DNA from: Cyanobium sp. NS01
GTDB lineage: Bacteria; Cyanobacteriota; Cyanobacteriia; PCC-6307; Cyanobiaceae
Direction: 5' to 3'
Assembly (NCBI RefSeq): GCF_014280235.1
Contig: NZ_CP047940.1
Coordinates: 2,480,001-2,544,000, forward strand
DNA length: 64,000 bases
Below the pieces are notes generated by a model that was given only the letters and a program-made list of their open reading frames with translations, was not told where the DNA came from and did not search any database. Positions 58,859 to 64,000 of the stretch are shown here, in pieces (the first letter of the stretch is position 1; each line of letters opens with the position of its first letter). A program made the translations under genes and the position numbers.

Positions 58859-60658
58859 ATGGCAGCTGTCACCTCCCCGTTCGCCGCGGCCCAGCCTGCC
58901 GCTGCTCCTGCCCAGCCCGCCGGGTCGCCGCGCCTCAGCCTGCAGTGCGAGGCCATCGCCGCCGACACCACCGCGATCCGCTCCCTGGACTGGGACCGCA
59001 GCCGTTTCGACATCGAATTCGGGCTGCGCAACGGCACCACCTACAACGCCTTTCTGGTGCGCGGCGCCCAGACGGCCCTGGTGGACACCAGCCACCTCAA
59101 GTTCGCCGATACCTGGCTGCCCCTGCTGGAGGAGCAGATCGATCCGGCCGCGATCGACTACCTGATCGTGTCCCACACCGAGCCCGACCATTCCGGCCTG
59201 ATCGGCCACCTGATCGATCGCAACCCCGACATCCTGATCGTGGGTTCCAAGGTGGCGATCCAGTTCCTCCAGGATCAGGTGCACCGGCCCTTCAAGAGCC
59301 GCGCCGTCAAGAGTGGCGACGAGCTCGATCTGGGCACCAACCCCGAGAGCGGCTGCGCGCATCGCTTCTCCTTCCTGAGTGCGCCGAATCTGCACTGGCC
59401 CGACACGATCTTCTCCTTCGATCACGGCACCGGCACCCTCTACACCTGCGATGCCTTCGGGCTGCACTACTGCTCCGATGAGCTGTTTGACAGCGACCCC
59501 GGCGCCATCGCCCCGGACTTCCGCTTCTACTACGACTGCCTGATGGGGCCCAATGCCCGCAGCGTGCTGCAGGCCCTCAAGCGCATGGACGCTCTGCCGC
59601 AGATCCACACGGTCGCCGTGGGCCATGGGCCCCTGCTGCGTCACCACCTCAGCCTGTGGCTGAACGACTACCGCGACTGGAGCAGCGACCGCAGCGCCGG
59701 TGAGACCTATGCCGCCGTCTGCTACGTGAGCCAGTACGGCTTCTGTGACCGGCTCAGCCAGGCGATCGCCCGCGGCATCGGCAAGGCCGGTGCCCAGGTG
59801 CAGCTGGTGGATCTGCGCGCCACCGATGCCCAGGAGCTGAGCGCCCTGGTGGGGGAGGCCAGCGCCGTGGTGGTGCCCACCTGGCCCGCCAGCCCCGACG
59901 CCGAGCTGCAGGCCTCGATCGGCACCCTGCTGGCCGCGATCAAACCGAAGCAATGGGTGGCCTGCTACGACGCCTTCGGCGGCAACGACGAGCCGATCGA
60001 CACCGTGGCCTCCAAGCTGCGCAGCCTCGGCCAGAAGGCCGCCTTCGAGCCTCTGCGCATCCGCCAGGTGCCCCATGCGGACGACTACCAGCGCTGTGAG
60101 GAGGCCGGCACCGATCTGGGCCAGCTGCTCACCAAGGCGCGCACGATCGCGGCCATGAAGGCGCTCGACGGCGACCTGGACAAGGCCCTGGGCCGCCTGA
60201 GCGGCGGGCTTTACGTGGTGACGGCCCAGCAGACCACCGAGGATGGCGGCAGCCTCAGCAGCGCCATGGTGGCCAGCTGGGTGAGTCAGGCCAGCTTTGA
60301 GCCACCCGGCCTCACCGTGGCCGTGGCCAAGGACCGGGCGATCGAATCCCTGCTCCAGGTGGGCGATCGCTTCGTGCTCAACATCCTGCGGGAGGACAAC
60401 CACCAGCTGCTGCTACGCCACTTCCTCAAGCGCTTCCCGCCCGGGGCCGACCGCTTCGCCGGTGTGGCCACCGTGGAGGGCGCCGCCGCGGGCGGGCCCG
60501 TGCTCGGGGATGCCCTGGCCTTCCTGGGATGCCGCGTGGCCCAGCGGATGGAGGGGCCTGACCACTGGATCATCTACGCCGAGGTGGAAGTGGGGAACGT
60601 GGCCGACACTGAGGCCGCCACCGCCGTGCACCACCGCAAGGTGGGCAACCACTACTGA
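58859..60658 (+). CDS. flv3: Flavodiiron protein Flv3 (canonical diiron ligands)
   Basis: Reduces O2 to water using electrons from photosystem I, protecting it under fluctuating light. 599 residues with three domains: diiron metallo-beta-lactamase-like (about 30-290), flavodoxin (about 305-460, YVSQYGFCDRLSQAIARGIG) and the C-terminal flavin reductase found only in oxygenic phototrophs (about 490-599, SSAMVASWVSQASFEPPGLT). Metal ligands are complete: His106, Glu108, Asp110 and His111 in HTEPDH, His179 (NLHW), Asp198 (TCDAFG) and a final His in VGHGPLL. Its stop overlaps the flv1 start by one base (TGATG). ATG 58859 gives the usual N-terminus. Confidence 0.94.
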   Translation: MAAVTSPFAAAQPAAAPAQPAGSPRLSLQCEAIAADTTAIRSLDWDRSRFDIEFGLRNGTTYNAFLVRGAQTALVDTSHLKFADTWLPLLEEQIDPAAIDYLIVSHTEPDHSGLIGHLIDRNPDILIVGSKVAIQFLQDQVHRPFKSRAVKSGDELDLGTNPESGCAHRFSFLSAPNLHWPDTIFSFDHGTGTLYTCDAFGLHYCSDELFDSDPGAIAPDFRFYYDCLMGPNARSVLQALKRMDALPQIHTVAVGHGPLLRHHLSLWLNDYRDWSSDRSAGETYAAVCYVSQYGFCDRLSQAIARGIGKAGAQVQLVDLRATDAQELSALVGEASAVVVPTWPASPDAELQASIGTLLAAIKPKQWVACYDAFGGNDEPIDTVASKLRSLGQKAAFEPLRIRQVPHADDYQRCEEAGTDLGQLLTKARTIAAMKALDGDLDKALGRLSGGLYVVTAQQTTEDGGSLSSAMVASWVSQASFEPPGLTVAVAKDRAIESLLQVGDRFVLNILREDNHQLLLRHFLKRFPPGADRFAGVATVEGAAAGGPVLGDALAFLGCRVAQRMEGPDHWIIYAEVEVGNVADTEAATAVHHRKVGNHY

Positions 60659-62508
60659 TGACAACCTCGATCGGCGGATCGCCCGCCCAGGCTGCCCCGA
60701 CAGCCGAGCGCCGCGTGCTGGTGATCCGTCTGGAGCCCACGCTGGTGTGCCTGCGGGGCCTGAGTCCACGCCGTTCGCGCTTTGAGGTGGAATACGGCCT
60801 CGAACGGGGCACCACCGCCAACAGCTTCCTGTTTGAGCAGGGCAGCACCAGCACCGGCCACACGGTGCCGCCGGTGCTGATCCATCCCCCCGGCATGACC
60901 TATGCCGAACCGTTCTTCGCTGCTCTGGCGGAGCTGGTTCCGAGCCATGAGGCGCTGAAGGTGGTGGTGGGAGTGGTGAACCCCAACCGGGTGGAACTGC
61001 TGAGGGCCCTGGCGGCCCGCTGGCCGAACCTGGCCCTGGTGGCCTCGAATGCCGGGGCCAAGCTGGTGCGTGAGCTCTGGGATCAACGGCGTCCACCGGC
61101 CCCGGGGGCACCGGAGCTGGCGCCGCTGCCGCCCCAGCCGACGATCGATGTGGTGAAGCAGGAGGCGAGCCGCCCCCTGGCCGGTGGGCTGCAGCTGCGC
61201 CTGATTCCGGCTCCCACCCCCCGCTGGCCCGGCGCCCTGATGGCGTTCGAGGAGTCCACGGGTCTGCTGATGAGCAGCAAGTTCTTCTCCGCCCACATCT
61301 GTCAGGAGGGTTTCGCCGAGGCCAACCGCAGCAGCACCGAGGAGGACCGGCGCTGGTTCTACGACTGCCTGATGGCCCCCATGGCCCGGCAGGTGGAAAC
61401 CGTTCTCGATCGGATCGACGAACTGCCGATCCGAACGATCGCCCCATTCCACGGCCCTGCCATCGCCGAGAGCTGGCGCAGCCTTCTGGCCGACTACCGC
61501 CGCTGGGGGGAGGGCCAGAACCGATCGAGGCTGTCGGTGGCGCTGCTCTACGCCAGTGCCTACGGCAACACCGCCACCATCGCCGATGGCCTGGCCCGGG
61601 GCGTTTCCCGCACCGGCGTGCGGGTGGAGAGCATCAACTGTGAATTCAGCGAGCCGGATCAGCTGCAGGCGGCGATCCGCTCCTGCGATGCCCTGCTGAT
61701 CGGCTCTCCCACCCTGGGCGGCCATGCGCCCACCCCGATCGTGGCGGCCCTGGGCACGGTGCTGGCGGAGGGCGACCGTACCAAGCCCGTGGGGGTGTTC
61801 GGCAGCTTTGGCTGGAGCGGCGAGGCGCTGGATCTGCTGGAGAGCAAGCTGCGCGATGGCGGCTTCCAGTTCGCGTTCGAGCCGATCAAGGTGAAGTTCA
61901 GCCCCGATGCCCTGGCCCTCAAGGCGATCGAGGAGACCGGCACCGCCCTCGGCCGCGAGCTGCAGAGTGCCAGGAAGCGCCAGGAGCGGCGCAGCGGTGG
62001 CGGCCTGCACGAGAGCCTCAGCGATCCGGCCCTCAAGGCTCTCGGTCGGGTGGTGGGTTCCCTGTGCGTGCTCACGGCCCAGAAGAGTGCTGCGGACAGT
62101 CCCGACCTCGGGGGGGCCATGGTGGCCAGCTGGGTGAGTCAGGCCAGCTTCAGCCCACCCGGCTTCACCGTGGCGGTGGCCAAGGACAGGGCCGTGGAGG
62201 GCCTGCTGCACATCGGCGACCAGTTCGCCCTCAACGTGCTGGCCGCCGGGCGGGAAACCGGGCCGATGAAGCGGTTCCTGAAGCCCTTCAGTCCCGGTGC
62301 CGATCGCTTCGCCGGGCTGGAGCTGGAGCACACCCCCGGCGGCCAGCCAGTGCTTCCGGAGGCCCTGGCCTGGCTGGAGGCCACGGTGCAGCAGCGGATG
62401 GAATGCGGCGACCACTGGCTGATCTACGCCCAGGCCCAGGAGGGCGGCGTACTCGACCCGGAGGGCACCACGGCAGTGCACCAGCGGCGCACCGGATCCA
62501 ACTACTGA
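60658..62508 (+). CDS. flv1: Flavodiiron protein Flv1 (degenerate diiron site)
   Basis: Partner of Flv3 in O2 photoreduction. 616 residues with the same three domains, including flavodoxin ALLYASAYGNTATIADGLAR and the reductase core GAMVASWVSQASFSPPGFTV. The diiron site is not canonical: the HxExDH motif is replaced by VVNPNRVE (108-113), the next His by Arg in TPRWPG and the bridging Asp by Lys in SSKFFSAH, while FHGP keeps the last His. This is the known Flv1/Flv2 pattern, so the enzyme is expected to work only with Flv3. Translationally coupled to flv3. Confidence 0.94.
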   Translation: MTTSIGGSPAQAAPTAERRVLVIRLEPTLVCLRGLSPRRSRFEVEYGLERGTTANSFLFEQGSTSTGHTVPPVLIHPPGMTYAEPFFAALAELVPSHEALKVVVGVVNPNRVELLRALAARWPNLALVASNAGAKLVRELWDQRRPPAPGAPELAPLPPQPTIDVVKQEASRPLAGGLQLRLIPAPTPRWPGALMAFEESTGLLMSSKFFSAHICQEGFAEANRSSTEEDRRWFYDCLMAPMARQVETVLDRIDELPIRTIAPFHGPAIAESWRSLLADYRRWGEGQNRSRLSVALLYASAYGNTATIADGLARGVSRTGVRVESINCEFSEPDQLQAAIRSCDALLIGSPTLGGHAPTPIVAALGTVLAEGDRTKPVGVFGSFGWSGEALDLLESKLRDGGFQFAFEPIKVKFSPDALALKAIEETGTALGRELQSARKRQERRSGGGLHESLSDPALKALGRVVGSLCVLTAQKSAADSPDLGGAMVASWVSQASFSPPGFTVAVAKDRAVEGLLHIGDQFALNVLAAGRETGPMKRFLKPFSPGADRFAGLELEHTPGGQPVLPEALAWLEATVQQRMECGDHWLIYAQAQEGGVLDPEGTTAVHQRRTGSNY

Positions 62509-62556
62509 TCCGATGCTTCGGCCCGGACCCCCAACGCCGCTCCGCCCCAGGACTTT

Positions 62557-62575
62557 GGCCTGAGCGGCTCAGGCC
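62557..62575. terminator. Stem-loop between flv1 and the convergent small gene
   Basis: GGCCTGAG-CGG-CTCAGGCC is a perfect 8-bp hairpin about 50 bases after the flv1 stop, covering the stop of the opposite gene (62569). A T tract is lacking. It may end transcription on either strand. Confidence 0.5.
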
Positions 62576-62922
62576 GCCTTTGGCGGTGGGGTGGGGTCGC
62601 CACCGACGCCATGGAAGGGGAGCACCAGGGTTGCCCAGTGGTCAGGGCGCTCGGGCCGACGGCGGCGGGCCTGCCGCACGCCGAAAGGCACGCGCACCAC
62701 GTTGGTGCCCTCCACGGGGCCGACGCTGCGGCCACCTGAGCTGATCAGCGGACGGGTGCTGGAGGCGCCGGGGCTGGTCCTGACGCTGGCCAGCTTCAGG
62801 GCCGGGGCCACCGGGGCTGGCTGGTCGGCGCTATCAGGGCTGGCTGGGCCGGCACTGCGGCCCCGGGGGGCGCTGCTGGGGCCATCGCTGCCGCGGCCGT
62901 CGTTGCTGTCGTGATCGCTCAT
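62569..62922 (-). CDS. Small conserved-looking protein of unknown function
   Basis: 117 residues from ATG 62922 (MSDHDSNDGRGSDGP); the frame is open 33 codons further upstream without a better start. The first 60 residues are Ser/Pro/Gly-rich and probably disordered. The C-terminal half is more protein-like: RPLISSGGRSVGPVEGTNVV, then RVPFGVRQARRRRPERPDHW and ATLVLPFHGVGGDP. A basic, Arg-rich patch may bind nucleic acid or membrane. I know no family name. It lies between gcvP (same strand, 166 bases upstream) and flv1. Confidence 0.65.
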   Translation of the reverse strand: MSDHDSNDGRGSDGPSSAPRGRSAGPASPDSADQPAPVAPALKLASVRTSPGASSTRPLISSGGRSVGPVEGTNVVRVPFGVRQARRRRPERPDHWATLVLPFHGVGGDPTPPPKAA

Positions 62923-63088
62923 GAGCCCCAGGCGATGGATGGCGGAGTGGGCCGAGACCTGTTCCGGAACTGAACCGAACCCGTTGAACAGCAGTTGCAA
63001 CAGATCTGGCTGCAAATGCAATGGCCCAAGTCTAAAGAAAAGCTTTTGCCTGGGCTGTTGCGGTGCCGCCAGTGTGCGCCATGGGCGC

Positions 63089-64000
<912 letters not shown>

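Overview
The window is about 64 kb of GC-rich chromosome from a picocyanobacterium, most likely of the Cyanobium/Synechococcus group. Three things support this: an adjacent flavodiiron pair (flv3-flv1) of the oxygenic-phototroph type; enolase converging on an AarF/ABC1 kinase, argJ diverging from coaE and a pilMNOQ cluster, arrangements I know from cyanobacteria; and nine copies of the cyanobacterial HIP1 octamer GCGATCGC. I see no insertion sequence, integrase, prophage, CRISPR array, rRNA or tRNA. It reads as core chromosome. Genes are densely packed, often overlapping by 1-11 bases.

Layout. 1-6 kb: a DegT-type aminotransferase cut by the left edge, a thioredoxin-like protein, a lipoprotein, a photolyase-like flavoprotein with apparently inverted domain order, an Sfp-type phosphopantetheinyl transferase, a membrane-anchored serine hydrolase and fabI. 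6-13.4 kb: a beta-carbonic anhydrase lacking its usual N-terminus, hisB, lpxI, hisS, and a UDP-sugar operon (ugd, uxs, UDP-glucuronate 4-epimerase). 13.7-21.8 kb: a minus-strand run rnhA-pyrD-pilM-pilN-pilO, then pilQ and a RodZ-like membrane protein. 22-26.8 kb: a possible small RNA, then the ribosomal/transcription block secE-nusG-rplK-rplA-rplJ-rplL with leader structures. 26.8-36 kb: a ClpB paralogue, glyoxalase I, eno, an AarF kinase, two small cyanobacterial unknowns, argJ and coaE. 36-46.8 kb: gatB, thiO-like oxidase, CHASE2 adenylate cyclase with a FecR-like partner, ndk, speA, a DUF3307 protein, a cyclic-nucleotide-binding MscS channel and a SIMPL-domain protein. 46.9-54 kb: a secreted unknown, alaS, a large membrane iron-sulfur protein with a C-terminal cyclic-nucleotide-binding domain, and a small membrane protein. 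54-64 kb: SNF2 helicase with a SWIM zinc-finger partner, a MEKHLA-domain protein, flv3-flv1, a small unknown and the C-terminal part of gcvP.

How parts may work together. ugd, uxs and the epimerase would convert UDP-glucose to UDP-glucuronate, UDP-xylose and UDP-galacturonate for surface glycans. PilM/N/O/Q form the alignment complex and outer-membrane pore of a type IV pilus or competence machine. Flv3 and Flv1 are expected to form a heteromer that reduces O2 to water downstream of photosystem I. The most intriguing theme is cyclic-nucleotide signalling: one predicted adenylate cyclase and two unrelated predicted cyclic-nucleotide receptors (a channel and a membrane redox protein) lie within about 15 kb. 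The functional link is inference.
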